Positions 7,777 through 16,508 of a DNA stretch of 42,505 bases are shown here, piece after piece. The first letter of the stretch is position 1; each line of letters starts with the position of its first letter. The stretch is from the IMG/VR virus record IMGVR_UViG_3300018080_000054, positions 1 through 42,505 of that record; one strand, 5' to 3'. This DNA comes from a virus. The notes under the pieces were generated by a model. The model had not been told where the DNA came from. It did not search any database and saw only the letters and a program-made list of their open reading frames with translations. The translations under genes and the position numbers were made by a program.

Positions 7777-9033
7777 ATGTCGACTACTAGAAGTTTCAAC
7801 TCTATGTTGAATGAGTATCTTCCGAATCGTCTTCTTAAAGAAGAAATGATTAGAAGAGACTATGTATTACAAAAAGTAAACAAAGATGATAAATGGAAGG
7901 GCGGAAATTTAGTTGTACCGTTCCGTGGTAACAGAGCTAACTCTGCTAAGTTTGGCTCACTTACAGCTTCTAACGATATTTCAGAAGCGCAATATGTAAG
8001 AGGAAACATCACTGGCTATCAAGAGGTATGGGGAACACTTAAGTTCAACCATAGAGACTTGATGGAACATGATGGAAAAATTCCTGAGTCAACTTTCTTA
8101 AGAATTCTTCCTGATCAAATTGAAGAGCATATGGAATACTTCAAGGAAATTGTTTCAGGACAACTTCTTAATAACCCATACTTTGCTTCTGCAACAGACA
8201 GTACAAATGCCAACGTTGGTATTTTTATTGTGGATAGAGTTGAAAAATTCTATATTTCACAAAAAGTTACTCTTGATGATGACGATACTGCACAGACTGA
8301 CGTTTATGTAATTGCCATTGATCAAAACACTAGCTCAGTAACTTTCTCGGCTACTAGAGGTGGCGCTGCTGCTGACCTTTCAGCTTACACCGTTGCTCAA
8401 AATGCAAGATTTTATCACGACGGAGTATTAGTTGGTGGTGTTGTAACTAACAACTTTGTATCTCTACGTTCTGCTCTTCTTTCAGCAGCTAACGGAGGAT
8501 CTTCAACTCTCCACGGTGTTTCAAAACTATTATGGCCACATCTTCAAGCTATTAACGTTGATGGTTCAACTGTAACCGCTACTAACTTCCTTGATAAAGT
8601 TTTTGATGGCTATAGAGATGTTAGACGTAAGGCCAAAGGTAAAGCTACTGACATCTTGATGTCTTATAAAAACCTTGGCTCAGCTATGAAGTTGATTGAA
8701 GTTCAAAAAGGTGGATACAAGGTATCTCCAAACTCTGAAAAAGCTTCTGAATTTGGATGGACTGAAATTGAAATTACTTCAGTTACAAATGAGAAACTAA
8801 AGTTTGTTGGTATCCAAGAGATGGATGACGACGTTATCATGTACCTCGATTGGTCTGGAATGACTTTCCGTTCAAATGGAATGTTTAAAAGACGTAAGTC
8901 TCCAGACGGAATTGAGTATTTTGAAGTCAGAAATACGACAGGTTACGAGTACATTGTTGACCATTGTCTATTTGGGGAACTTGAAGTTCGTAACCCTGGA
9001 CACTGTGGAATCATGCACTCAATTTCTTACTAA
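7777..9033 (+). CDS. Major capsid protein
   Basis: This 418-aa protein follows the scaffold and matches the P22 coat protein (430 aa) in size. It is probably an HK97-fold shell subunit. An N-terminal helical arm (MSTTRSFNSMLNEYLPNRLL) is followed by a region resembling the E-loop/spine (KFGSLTASNDISEAQYVRGN) and an inserted beta-rich domain around residues 170-215. The C-terminal half ends with RNTTGYEYIVDHCLFGELEVRNPGHCG. Codon use is strongly biased to A/T-ending codons with many CTT and TCT, as in highly expressed genes. A rho-independent terminator follows directly, typical of strong capsid genes. Confidence 0.88.
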   Translation: MSTTRSFNSMLNEYLPNRLLKEEMIRRDYVLQKVNKDDKWKGGNLVVPFRGNRANSAKFGSLTASNDISEAQYVRGNITGYQEVWGTLKFNHRDLMEHDGKIPESTFLRILPDQIEEHMEYFKEIVSGQLLNNPYFASATDSTNANVGIFIVDRVEKFYISQKVTLDDDDTAQTDVYVIAIDQNTSSVTFSATRGGAAADLSAYTVAQNARFYHDGVLVGGVVTNNFVSLRSALLSAANGGSSTLHGVSKLLWPHLQAINVDGSTVTATNFLDKVFDGYRDVRRKAKGKATDILMSYKNLGSAMKLIEVQKGGYKVSPNSEKASEFGWTEIEITSVTNEKLKFVGIQEMDDDVIMYLDWSGMTFRSNGMFKRRKSPDGIEYFEVRNTTGYEYIVDHCLFGELEVRNPGHCGIMHSISY

Positions 9034-9045
9034 TCTGTAAAGATG

Positions 9046-9085
9046 AAGGTGTTAGGGTTTCTTAGCACCTTTTTTCTTTTTGGAG
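9046..9085 (+). terminator. Rho-independent terminator after the capsid gene
   Basis: Stem aaggtgttag (9046-9055) pairs with cttagcacctt (9061-9071) through a 5-nt loop and is followed by a T-rich tract to about 9085. It sits 13 nt after the capsid stop and just before the next ribosome binding site. Confidence 0.85.
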
Positions 9086-9090
9086 TTTTT

Positions 9091-9399
9091 ATGAGCAATT
9101 TAGAAGATGTAAATCTTATCAATAAGGAAAACTTGGCCAACTTCAAAGGAAACGTGGGAACACGTATTGCCTTTGCAACTGGTCGGTTTACCTCAGTTGG
9201 CGGAGACGTTAACGAAGCTATATCTGTCCCAGGACTTGAGGCCGGAGACATTGTAGTTGTAACCATCGACACTGTGGGAGCTACTCCTAGAACGATCGTG
9301 TCTGCTGTTGCTGCTGCTGATGTTATCAATGTTGTTTTAAGTGGAGATCCTAGTAACGATCACGTTTTGGGATATGTCTGCTTCAAGGCCGCATTGTAA
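9091..9399 (+). CDS. Small head protein, possible capsid decoration protein
   Basis: The product is 102 aa from ATG 9091, chosen because ttggag lies just upstream; the frame continues farther upstream only through the terminator hairpin. The sequence is beta-rich and Val/Ala-rich (VGTRIAFATGRFTSVGGD, GDIVVVTIDTVGATPRTIVSAV), resembling small trimeric head-decoration or tail-associated beta proteins that often follow capsid genes. It is flanked by terminators on both sides, so its dosage may be set separately from the capsid. The family is not firmly recognised. Confidence 0.75.
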   Translation: MSNLEDVNLINKENLANFKGNVGTRIAFATGRFTSVGGDVNEAISVPGLEAGDIVVVTIDTVGATPRTIVSAVAAADVINVVLSGDPSNDHVLGYVCFKAAL

Positions 9400-9402
9400 T
9401 CC

Positions 9403-9427
9403 GGGCCTTAAGGCCCTTTTTTTATTT
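9403..9427 (+). terminator. Rho-independent terminator
   Basis: gggcctt (9403-9409) pairs with aaggccc (9410-9416) in a tight stem, followed by tttttttatttt. It lies directly after the stop of the small head gene. Confidence 0.8.
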
Positions 9428-9439
9428 TAGGGGGAAGTT

Positions 9440-9673
9440 ATGGCCGTAGGTGATAATAAAACAGCAAAATTAACTAGTTTAAAAAATGAGTTAATGAAGA
9501 CGTATATTGTCTACAATGGTGACAATGTTCCTTCACAAGTTTATGAGGCCCCAGTCGATACCGCAGATGGCGAGCCGTGCCTCCTAACAACATATACGTA
9601 TGTTCCAGCAAGTACTCGGGTAGAAAAAAGTCGTGAGTCGGAATCTACCTGGCAAGCAGCATACGACATTTAG
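9440..9673 (+). CDS. Small hypothetical virion-region protein
   Basis: A 77-aa protein not recognised by family. It begins MAVGDN, and its start block (ggggaagtt then atggccgtaggtgat) is almost copied at the start of the next gene, which begins MAVGDH, suggesting a local duplication of the 5' end. The C-terminus (VPASTRVEKSRESESTWQAAYDI) resembles the end of short phage structural proteins. Its position between head and fibre genes suggests a small structural or connector part. Confidence 0.7.
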   Translation: MAVGDNKTAKLTSLKNELMKTYIVYNGDNVPSQVYEAPVDTADGEPCLLTTYTYVPASTRVEKSRESESTWQAAYDI

Positions 9674-9682
9674 GGAGTAGTT

Positions 9683-11854
9683 ATGGCCGTAGGTGATCAC
9701 TTTAGACGCGCAAGAATATGGACAGGACTTCAACACCCTTACCGCCATGTTCTTTCAGAATTTTCATACTCCAACCCTGCGGTGCCGGGTGTTACTGATC
9801 CAGAAGCAGCATTTAACTATCTTTTTTCTGTCATATATCCTAACTATCAAGGAACTGTGGCAACACCAGGAGATTTACCTGGAGTAGCTTCCATAAATGA
9901 TTATTACAGAGTAGATGACGATGGCGATGGAAAAGTTGCAGGATATGTCTATCAAAGAATTGATGGGGTAGAGCAATGGATAAAAAGATATGACATCGAC
10001 TGGGCGGCGGACACTATTTTATCTGACACTATTGTTCGTACACAGTACCTTTATGTGTCTCGCTTCGGGGCTACAGACCGCGACGAAAATGGAGTTGACT
10101 TTGCTGGGGATCTTGCAGGTCAGCGTATCTATGGTGGGGATCAAGCTAATCAACATCTTATACTTTACGCCAACAGTGGAGACGCGGTTGGAAATACGGG
10201 ATATGTTCAGTTTGGGGACGATGCTAGGCCTCTTGTCGATAACACTTTCGACCTTGGTACTGCTACTTATCGTTTTATTTCGGGATATTTTGCCACTTCT
10301 GTCATAGTAGGAACCACCGCATATGGAAGTGCTTCAATCACTGACACTTCTGGAACAATATCTTTCGGAGATGAAAACCTAACTACCACTGGAATTATTA
10401 CAGGCAATCAATTCAATGTTTCCACATTTATGGAAATGACTGAAATTGCCACCCCTGCTAATGCGAGTGCAGGAACAAATCGACTATATTTTAAAGCTGA
10501 TGGATTATTATATCGCCTAGATGAAGCAGGCGTTGAATCTTTAGTGGGTTTGTCGTTCACTAGTTCTAACGACAACAGAGTTGTAAGATCAGATGGGGCC
10601 ACTGGAACTGCTATTCAAGAAAGCTTGGTAGTTTTAGACGATGCTGGGGCCATGAGCGGACTTACTCAACTAGATGTAGATGATATCAGGCTTGATGGCA
10701 GTACAATATCCACAACTCTCCTAAATGCAGACTTAAATTTAAGTCCTAACGGTTCTGGCTTAGTAGTAGTCCCAGGACTGGTAGATAACTCATTAACACA
10801 AAACAGAATTATTGATGTAAACGGCGCTGGCCGTCTTCAATCTACAAATATTGTAATTTCTGGTGCTGCACTATCCGCAATCACTCAACTTGATGTAGAT
10901 AATCTAAGACTAGATGGAAATACCCTTAGCTCTACAGATGTTAACGGGAATATAGTTTTTGATCCAAATGGAACAGGTGTCATCGTCCTCGGTTCTACTG
11001 CAAGGCCTGACGCAGATGACACCCATGATCTAGGAACTGCTGCCTTACGGTTCCAAGATTTATATTTGAGCGGCACCATCAGTGATGGAACAAATGCAAT
11101 CTCCACTGCCACTTTACTATCATTACGTGATGCTTTAACCGGTGTCGTTGATGGTGCTGCTCTTTTTTATGACAATGCAACTGGCAGATGGTTGCCATCC
11201 TTGCCCGATTCTGAAATTGATCACGGGACTTTAACCGGGATTTTAGATGACGATCATACCCAATACGCTTTACTAGCAGGAAGAGCTGGAGGCCAAACAC
11301 TTATTGGGGGCACTGCTGCTAATAACGATTTAACTCTTGAATCAACCAGCAATGCAACTAAAGGGTTTGTTAAGTTTGCAAGTGATCTAGCTCCTTCAGT
11401 GGATGCGTCTTTTGCCGCTGGTTGGTCTGGAACAGATATCGGAGATGCTGCTTTCAACTTTAGGGATGTCTATACTAAAGGAGAGTTTTTTGGGTTTAGA
11501 TTCCAAAATACAACCTTTGCGGGACTACCTGCTGCTTCAGCACAAAATACCGGTAGATCAGTCTATGCTACAGATACAGAATCTCTTTATGTAGATACCG
11601 GAGGAACTTGGAAACAAGTAGGTCGCGCAGTCTATAGAAACGATGAGGCCTTTGACGGTATCATCACATTACTAAATGTGGATGTGAGTGGTTCACTTCA
11701 AGATGCTAGAAACGCAATTTTTCAATTACTAGATAACAATAACGATTTTGAAAGAGTCCAAGCGCAGATTTTGGCCACTAGTGCGACTAACGTACGTATT
11801 GTGACTAACGTACCGCTGCCAGCGGGATCATATCGGCTAATAGGAATAGAGTAG
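9683..11854 (+). CDS. Tail fibre / appendage protein with repeated modules
   Basis: A 723-aa probable trimeric fibre for host attachment. Repeats are visible: TQLDVDDIRLDGSTI and TQLDVDNLRLDGNTL, each followed by NADLNLSPNGSG or NGNIVFDPNGTG. A second type of repeat is DLGTATYRF / DLGTAALRF followed by a tyrosine-rich strand. Around residues 515-550 is an HGTLTGILDDDHTQYALLAGR element that occurs widely in phage fibres. The N-terminal ~100 residues, with an acidic DDDGDGK loop, probably anchor to the particle. Such modular fibres are often exchanged between phages. There is no clear enzymatic motif. Confidence 0.82.
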   Translation: MAVGDHFRRARIWTGLQHPYRHVLSEFSYSNPAVPGVTDPEAAFNYLFSVIYPNYQGTVATPGDLPGVASINDYYRVDDDGDGKVAGYVYQRIDGVEQWIKRYDIDWAADTILSDTIVRTQYLYVSRFGATDRDENGVDFAGDLAGQRIYGGDQANQHLILYANSGDAVGNTGYVQFGDDARPLVDNTFDLGTATYRFISGYFATSVIVGTTAYGSASITDTSGTISFGDENLTTTGIITGNQFNVSTFMEMTEIATPANASAGTNRLYFKADGLLYRLDEAGVESLVGLSFTSSNDNRVVRSDGATGTAIQESLVVLDDAGAMSGLTQLDVDDIRLDGSTISTTLLNADLNLSPNGSGLVVVPGLVDNSLTQNRIIDVNGAGRLQSTNIVISGAALSAITQLDVDNLRLDGNTLSSTDVNGNIVFDPNGTGVIVLGSTARPDADDTHDLGTAALRFQDLYLSGTISDGTNAISTATLLSLRDALTGVVDGAALFYDNATGRWLPSLPDSEIDHGTLTGILDDDHTQYALLAGRAGGQTLIGGTAANNDLTLESTSNATKGFVKFASDLAPSVDASFAAGWSGTDIGDAAFNFRDVYTKGEFFGFRFQNTTFAGLPAASAQNTGRSVYATDTESLYVDTGGTWKQVGRAVYRNDEAFDGIITLLNVDVSGSLQDARNAIFQLLDNNNDFERVQAQILATSATNVRIVTNVPLPAGSYRLIGIE

Positions 11855-11863
11855 GGGGCACAT

Positions 11864-14077
11864 ATGAAAGTTTACGGACAACTAGAGGTTGCACAGCTAG
11901 AGCTATTAGCTGCCGATCCAGCAGTAGGAGTAGTAGGGCGAATCTTTTTAAACACAACTACTGATGAAGTGGGTTTAGATAAAGATGGGGCCACAATTGT
12001 AAAACTAGTTGATAGGACTAGCACACAAACCATTCAATCAAAAACTTTAACCCAGTCAACCATAACAAATTCGGATGTAGATTTATCGACGGTAGCTGCT
12101 TCAGCAACTAACCGTATGGTGGTTTCAGCGGCAACTTTTGCTGCACTAGATGCTCTTCCAAAAAAACAAGGTGTTATTTACTACGCCACAGACGAAAACA
12201 AATATTACGGCTGTAACGGAACAGTACTTACAGAGCTAGGCTCAGGAAGTGGGGCCTTTAATTATTTACAAGATGAGGGCGGTGGAGAAGATATCTCTGG
12301 CTGGACGGCTTTTGCCAACAGTGTTGCGGGCGATACTCCTGATGACTTCGGAGGGGTTGTTAGTGGAAACTTCACTTTAACTCAAAACACTACTGCACCA
12401 CTTAGAGGCACGGCAGATTTAGATTTTGCAAAGGCCGCTTCAAATGAACAAGGCCAGGGTTATTACGTCGATGTAACAATTCGCAATGGGGATTTGGCCT
12501 CAATTCAAAGATTGATAATGAACTATTACAGCTCTGCAAACTTTGCTACTGGCGATGTTCGAGTTGGAATGAGTTTTACTAACGATAACTGGGTTGCAGA
12601 TTTCGTTCATGTACCTTTTACAAGCCCTGAAATTCCTGCTGCCACAATTGCCTCATATTTTAACGCTGAATTACAAACAGACGGAACTAGAACTCAAGCT
12701 AGATTTTGGATCATTGTAGCTAGTACAAGTGCTTCAGCATACTCTTTGAATATGGAATTAGAGCTAGGCCCTAGAGTAGTACAAAAAGGTGCGGTTGTTT
12801 ACGAAAAAGATTTTACTCTTGTTTATGACGCTGCAACAACTGCACCCACTCCAAATTTAAACTTCTCTAAATACAGTTATCAAAGAGTTGGTCGGTACGC
12901 TCACGTTTACATTTACGGTGAGCAATCTTCTGCTGGAACATCCGGGTCAGGTACTTACTATTTAGATCTATCAGATATCGGGGTCATTGATGAAGACTTT
13001 CTCGAACCAGGTCAAGGAGCATCCAACGGTGTGCCTTATTTAGGAGAGGGTAAAGTCAACTCTGGTGGGATTTACGAAGCGACTGTCACTTATGATGACA
13101 CTACGGGGTTTGCTGTCGTCAACTTAGACGATATCGCAGGAGGAACAACCGGGCTTTGGAGTTCAGCAAGAGCACCTTTTGGAAACGCAACAGTTCAATT
13201 TTCGTTTTACTTAAAAGTTCCAATTCTGGGTTGGAGCACAAATACAGTAATGTCGAGTGACTTTGGTTCAAGATTCGTAGCGGGCGACTACTACGATAAT
13301 GGTGGGACAGCAATAACAGCGGGAGTGACCCCCGTAGACTTTTCAACAAAAAGATATGACACCTCTGGAATATTTAACGGCACTCGAATTACCGCTGATG
13401 AACCAATGTACTTAGACATCAAGGGTATGATCAGGACTAACGCGGTATATAATAACGACATTGATTTTTACAAAAACGGAACGCAGCTTAAAAGAGTTGG
13501 TGTGGACGTAGGACTTCAAAACACTCCGTTTGCAGGTGAAGTTTTTCTCGATACAAATGAGTATGTTGAAGTTAGATTAAACGGGTCTGCAACACTTCAA
13601 TCAAACACTGTTGTTCATCACATCTCGTTTACAAAAAGATCAAGACCCGAAACTCTCCTGGGCGGAGATATGGTCAGGCTTGACGCTACTTCGGGGTCAC
13701 TTGCAAACGTCAACGATGTAACTGTTACGACTATTGTTTGGGATAATGTAACTAGCAATACCCACGGCTGGTACAACTCTTCAACTGGAGAGTTCACTCT
13801 CGGAGAACGGCGAGTTTTAAGTATCGCGGCAAAAGTGAGATGGGGTGATACATCGAACATGGCGCGTACGTTTATAATGCTATATGTGAACGGGTCGGAA
13901 GTTTACAGGGGAACGGATGAAGCGACTATCGCATCGCTTTGGTTAAACTGTCACCGCCAATTTGAAAAAGGCGACGTTATAACTATCCGTGCGTATCAAG
14001 ATCACACAGGTGGAAGCTCTAGGCCATTTAACACATTTGCACCGAATAATTATTTAACCATAACTTCAGTTGATTAG
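11864..14077 (+). CDS. Tail fibre / receptor-binding protein with C-terminal jelly-roll repeats
   Basis: A 737-aa probable adhesin. The first ~130 residues form an attachment region like that of other phage fibres (GRIFLNTTTDEVGLDKDG; QTIQSKTLTQSTITNSDVDL). The middle is beta-rich. The last ~270 residues contain two domains that read like C1q/TNF-type jelly rolls: one with GMIRTNAVYNNDIDFYKNGTQL and FLDTNEYVEVRLNGSATL, the second with AKVRWGDTSNMARTFIMLYVNGS and FEKGDVITIRAYQDHTGGS. Such domains often form trimeric receptor-binding tips. The ribosome site is gggg, with a short spacer to the ATG. It ends 3 nt before the next gene. Confidence 0.82.
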   Translation: MKVYGQLEVAQLELLAADPAVGVVGRIFLNTTTDEVGLDKDGATIVKLVDRTSTQTIQSKTLTQSTITNSDVDLSTVAASATNRMVVSAATFAALDALPKKQGVIYYATDENKYYGCNGTVLTELGSGSGAFNYLQDEGGGEDISGWTAFANSVAGDTPDDFGGVVSGNFTLTQNTTAPLRGTADLDFAKAASNEQGQGYYVDVTIRNGDLASIQRLIMNYYSSANFATGDVRVGMSFTNDNWVADFVHVPFTSPEIPAATIASYFNAELQTDGTRTQARFWIIVASTSASAYSLNMELELGPRVVQKGAVVYEKDFTLVYDAATTAPTPNLNFSKYSYQRVGRYAHVYIYGEQSSAGTSGSGTYYLDLSDIGVIDEDFLEPGQGASNGVPYLGEGKVNSGGIYEATVTYDDTTGFAVVNLDDIAGGTTGLWSSARAPFGNATVQFSFYLKVPILGWSTNTVMSSDFGSRFVAGDYYDNGGTAITAGVTPVDFSTKRYDTSGIFNGTRITADEPMYLDIKGMIRTNAVYNNDIDFYKNGTQLKRVGVDVGLQNTPFAGEVFLDTNEYVEVRLNGSATLQSNTVVHHISFTKRSRPETLLGGDMVRLDATSGSLANVNDVTVTTIVWDNVTSNTHGWYNSSTGEFTLGERRVLSIAAKVRWGDTSNMARTFIMLYVNGSEVYRGTDEATIASLWLNCHRQFEKGDVITIRAYQDHTGGSSRPFNTFAPNNYLTITSVD

Positions 14078-14080
14078 TAT

Positions 14081-14419
14081 ATGTCACGCTACCTAGAAAA
14101 GCACGTTGGGGGAGTCTTAACGACTCTCCTCGTTTCGTTTTTAGTCGGAACGATTGCCATGATTTACAACTCAGATAAGAACAACGAAGTGTTCAAAACG
14201 CAATTGATTTACATTTCAAAAAATGTTGATGAAATGAAAAGAAGAATTGAATTTATGCGCAAAGATATCGAGAAAGGAACAGTAGATCGTTGGACTAGAC
14301 TGGATCATCAAGGATATGCGGGACAAGTTGACGAAAGATTTATGCGATTGCATGAAAGAATGAATCAATTAGAAAAGCGTTTAAACAATTATCACCAACA
14401 ACAACACTTAAATAACTAG
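14081..14419 (+). CDS. Single-pass membrane protein with coiled coil (possible lysis protein)
   Basis: A 112-aa protein. Residues ~10-29 (GVLTTLLVSFLVGTIAMIY) form one membrane helix preceded by basic residues. The remaining ~80 residues are a charged helical coiled coil (VDEMKRRIEFMRKDIEKG; RLHERMNQLEKRLNN). This N-in, single-helix plus coiled-coil layout and its location just before the endolysin suggest a holin or spanin-like lysis factor, but the sequence does not prove which. No good ribosome binding site is visible, so translation may be coupled to the upstream gene, whose stop is 3 nt away. Confidence 0.75.
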   Translation: MSRYLEKHVGGVLTTLLVSFLVGTIAMIYNSDKNNEVFKTQLIYISKNVDEMKRRIEFMRKDIEKGTVDRWTRLDHQGYAGQVDERFMRLHERMNQLEKRLNNYHQQQHLNN

Positions 14420-14424
14420 ATGTT

Positions 14425-14497
14425 CTCCGACCCATACTCAGCGCACAGGTCGGAGTGTAAGAATATCAGGGTATTAAGCTTCAATTCTTGATACCCT
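14425..14497 (+). promoter_or_regulatory. Two tandem hairpins upstream of the endolysin gene
   Basis: Hairpin 1: ctccgacc (14425-14432) with ggtcggag (14448-14455). Hairpin 2: agggtattaag (14468-14478) with cttgataccct (14487-14497), 11 pairs with one G-T. Neither is followed by a T tract, so they are not classical terminators. In this 142-nt gap they could slow transcription or process the mRNA, delaying or setting endolysin expression. Confidence 0.6.
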
Positions 14498-14561
14498 TAT
14501 AGACTACCTCCAGAAATTTTACAAACCTTATTTCATAGTCCCTAATTAAAAAGGGGTAAAA

Positions 14562-15053
14562 ATGAAAAATTACGCAGTTAAACAGTTTTTAAAGTTTAAA
14601 AATCCACATGAAGATATTGACTTGGCCTATCTACACCCAAACTTGCTCATGGTTGTGGGCTATATAGGTGCTTTCTGCTTAGAGCACGGAATTGAACCAG
14701 TCTTCACTTCTGTAGTTAGATCCAAAGTTCAAAATGAAAAATATAACTCCCGAAGCATGACCCATGTTCAAGGGAGGGCCGTAGATATGTCATTAAATAT
14801 ATCACATGGATGGAATTACGAATTGACACAGAAGTTAGTAGACGATCTTAACACGTTGGTAAATTTAAAACCTACTGACGAACGGCCAAACCCCTTTTAC
14901 AATGTTGGAGCTATCAGCTCTAAAGATTTAGTACAAAGAGTAATCGTTATCCATAAAAATTGGAACGCTCCGGAAAGTTCAGACCGAAACGATTTCACAC
15001 ACGCACACATACAAGTTAGACCCGACGAAGATTGGGCAGAATACTTAAAATAG
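14562..15053 (+). CDS. Endolysin, peptidase M15 family
   Basis: A 163-aa protein with the zinc site of M15-type L,D/D,D-peptidases: R53 in VVRSK, H68 and D75 in THVQGRAVDMS, and H147-A-H149 near the C-terminus (FTHAHIQV). These enzymes cut peptide cross-links or the L-Ala-D-Glu bond of peptidoglycan. It is a single catalytic domain with no wall-binding repeat and no signal peptide, so it needs a holin to reach the wall, fitting a Gram-negative host. gggg at 14551-14554 precedes the ATG. It lies beside the HEXXH protein gene and the membrane protein gene, forming a probable lysis cassette. Confidence 0.85.
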   Translation: MKNYAVKQFLKFKNPHEDIDLAYLHPNLLMVVGYIGAFCLEHGIEPVFTSVVRSKVQNEKYNSRSMTHVQGRAVDMSLNISHGWNYELTQKLVDDLNTLVNLKPTDERPNPFYNVGAISSKDLVQRVIVIHKNWNAPESSDRNDFTHAHIQVRPDEDWAEYLK

Positions 15054-15061
15054 GGGGATTT

Positions 15062-15778
15062 ATGTTTAAAAAGTTATTCCGAAAAATAGTTGCAAGATTC
15101 AAAGCGTGGAGATACGGCAAAAAGAAAGTAAAGCCTTATACTCCTGCACCAGACGAGCCTTTACCACCTTTGCATCCAGTAGATTTTAAACCTGCTCCGG
15201 TGAAAGTTGTTGGGAAAAAGACAATTGTAGATGGAGAGTTATTGGACATTGAAATTCATTCGTTGGAGGGATTTACACAGGCAGAAAAGAAATTCTTTTT
15301 GGAAACTCTCCAATTATTTCTTTATGTAGCTGAGTCGCAAGAGTTCAAACACGCATTCCTTAATAAACAGTGGAAAGAGACAAGAGGGTATAGCAACTAT
15401 GCACTCTATAATATGTGGATTGGAGGATATGACTCAGTAGAAAGAGTGACAGATTTTGTTTTTGACATGGCCTACAAAATCTATGGGGATGGATATTCTA
15501 CAAATGGAACTATAGGTTGGACATACCTCAAGGATCTAAAAATTAGAACAGATCGTTACTTCTTAAGAAAGTGGATGAAACAAGGTGCTGCTGGTAGAGC
15601 TAGATTTGCTGGACATATTTGCCATGAGCAAGCTCACTCACTTTCAGATTACGGAATGGTTCATAATGTACATGACGGATCTTTCGTATATGAAATAGGA
15701 GACCTTATGACTGACATTGCTTATCAAGTGGCAGTTAAAGGTAAAAAACTAGTTAAAATTAAAAATCCTAGAAAGTAA
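15062..15778 (+). CDS. HEXXH zincin-like protein of unknown target
   Basis: The product is 238 aa from ATG 15062, chosen for the aggggga site; the frame continues into the endolysin gene. It carries H188-E189-Q190-A191-H192, the zinc-binding HEXXH signature, with H201, H204, E211 and D214 downstream as candidates for the third ligand. The N-terminus is strongly basic (MFKKLFRKIVARFKAWRYGKKK), followed by a Pro-rich linker (residues 25-48), so it may bind membrane or nucleic acid. Following the endolysin directly suggests a second wall- or envelope-degrading enzyme, or a maturation protease. HEXXH can occur by chance, so catalytic activity is inference. Confidence 0.75.
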   Translation: MFKKLFRKIVARFKAWRYGKKKVKPYTPAPDEPLPPLHPVDFKPAPVKVVGKKTIVDGELLDIEIHSLEGFTQAEKKFFLETLQLFLYVAESQEFKHAFLNKQWKETRGYSNYALYNMWIGGYDSVERVTDFVFDMAYKIYGDGYSTNGTIGWTYLKDLKIRTDRYFLRKWMKQGAAGRARFAGHICHEQAHSLSDYGMVHNVHDGSFVYEIGDLMTDIAYQVAVKGKKLVKIKNPRK

Positions 15779-15801
15779 TCTAGGGTAGATTGGAGGGTAA
15801 G

Positions 15802-16188
15802 ATGGAAGAAAAAGAATTACTAGGCGAGATTATGCTACCTGAGATGCAAGTAACAGAAGAGTTTGTAACTTCTGCAAGATGCTCAGAAGAATACCTTTTC
15901 GTTAAGCAAATGGAAGAGCTTGGAATCAAAAATATTAAAGAGCTTTATAAGCTATTTGAAATGATTCTAATGGCCGGAGCAAAAGTTTTCAAAGATGGAA
16001 AAGTTTCTTTGAAAGACCTTATTGTGCTTAAAGACCTACTAAAGTCGGCCAAGTTACTAGTTGATGCTGTAAAAGATTTCAAAGAAATTTTTGCAGAAGC
16101 TAGAGACCTTTCCAGCGAAGAAGTTGGTGAGCTTGCTGATATGGTACTTGGTACTATCGAAAAATTCAGAGCTGAATTAGGAGCATAA
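15802..16188 (+). CDS. Helical hypothetical protein
   Basis: The product is 128 aa from ATG 15802, chosen because ggaggg lies just before it; the frame remains open to a TTG at 15790. The protein is all-helical and Lys/Glu/Leu-rich, with a Leu-rich central stretch (LIVLKDLLKSAKLLVDAVKDFKEIF) and no membrane segment. I do not recognise it. It ends 1 nt before the next start (TTG 16190), so the two are probably coupled and may act together. Confidence 0.7.
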   Translation: MEEKELLGEIMLPEMQVTEEFVTSARCSEEYLFVKQMEELGIKNIKELYKLFEMILMAGAKVFKDGKVSLKDLIVLKDLLKSAKLLVDAVKDFKEIFAEARDLSSEEVGELADMVLGTIEKFRAELGA

Positions 16189-16189
16189 T

Positions 16190-16426
16190 TTGACTGCAAT
16201 CTGGAATTTCCTTTTAAAGATTTTCAAGGTTGTAGGTGGATTAGGAGGGTCGATTCCTTATATAGGAACGATCCTTCGCTTCCTTCCTCTCCTAACTGAA
16301 ATTGTTAAATATTTCAAACAAATCAAAGATGATTGGGAAGATGAGGATGTTGATGAATTTATTCGCGAAGAAATAGAAAACGTTAAGAAAATTCGTCAGG
16401 AAGATAAAGAGGTTGTTGGAGACTGA
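16190..16426 (+). CDS. Small amphipathic membrane protein (possible holin)
   Basis: A 78-aa protein with a TTG start 1 nt after the previous stop. Residues ~4-41 are hydrophobic (FLLKIFKVVGGLGGSIPYIGTILRFLPLL) with a Gly-rich turn, which could give two short membrane helices. The C-terminal half is highly charged (DDWEDEDVDEFIREEIENVKKIRQEDK). This size and layout fit a holin, making it an alternative to the 14081 gene. A strong terminator follows. The function is inferred from shape only. Confidence 0.65.
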   Translation: MTAIWNFLLKIFKVVGGLGGSIPYIGTILRFLPLLTEIVKYFKQIKDDWEDEDVDEFIREEIENVKKIRQEDKEVVGD

Positions 16427-16465
16427 ATTTAAAAGTAAAATTTAAGTCCATGCAACAGACTCCTT

Positions 16466-16508
16466 GGGCATAACTTGTGGTTTATCCAGTACCCAGTTAT
16501 GCCCTTTT
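16466..16508 (+). terminator. Terminator hairpin at the end of the lysis genes
   Basis: gggcataac (16466-16474) pairs perfectly with gttatgccc (16496-16504) and is followed by tttt. The right arm contains the stop codon of the minus-strand gene 16497-16682. The minus-strand side has no T tract, so it should terminate mainly plus-strand transcripts. Confidence 0.75.

Noticed and set aside
9043-9090. Longer N-terminus for the small head protein starting at 9043
   Set aside because: That stretch is the capsid terminator hairpin and its T tract; ATG 9091 has the ribosome site.
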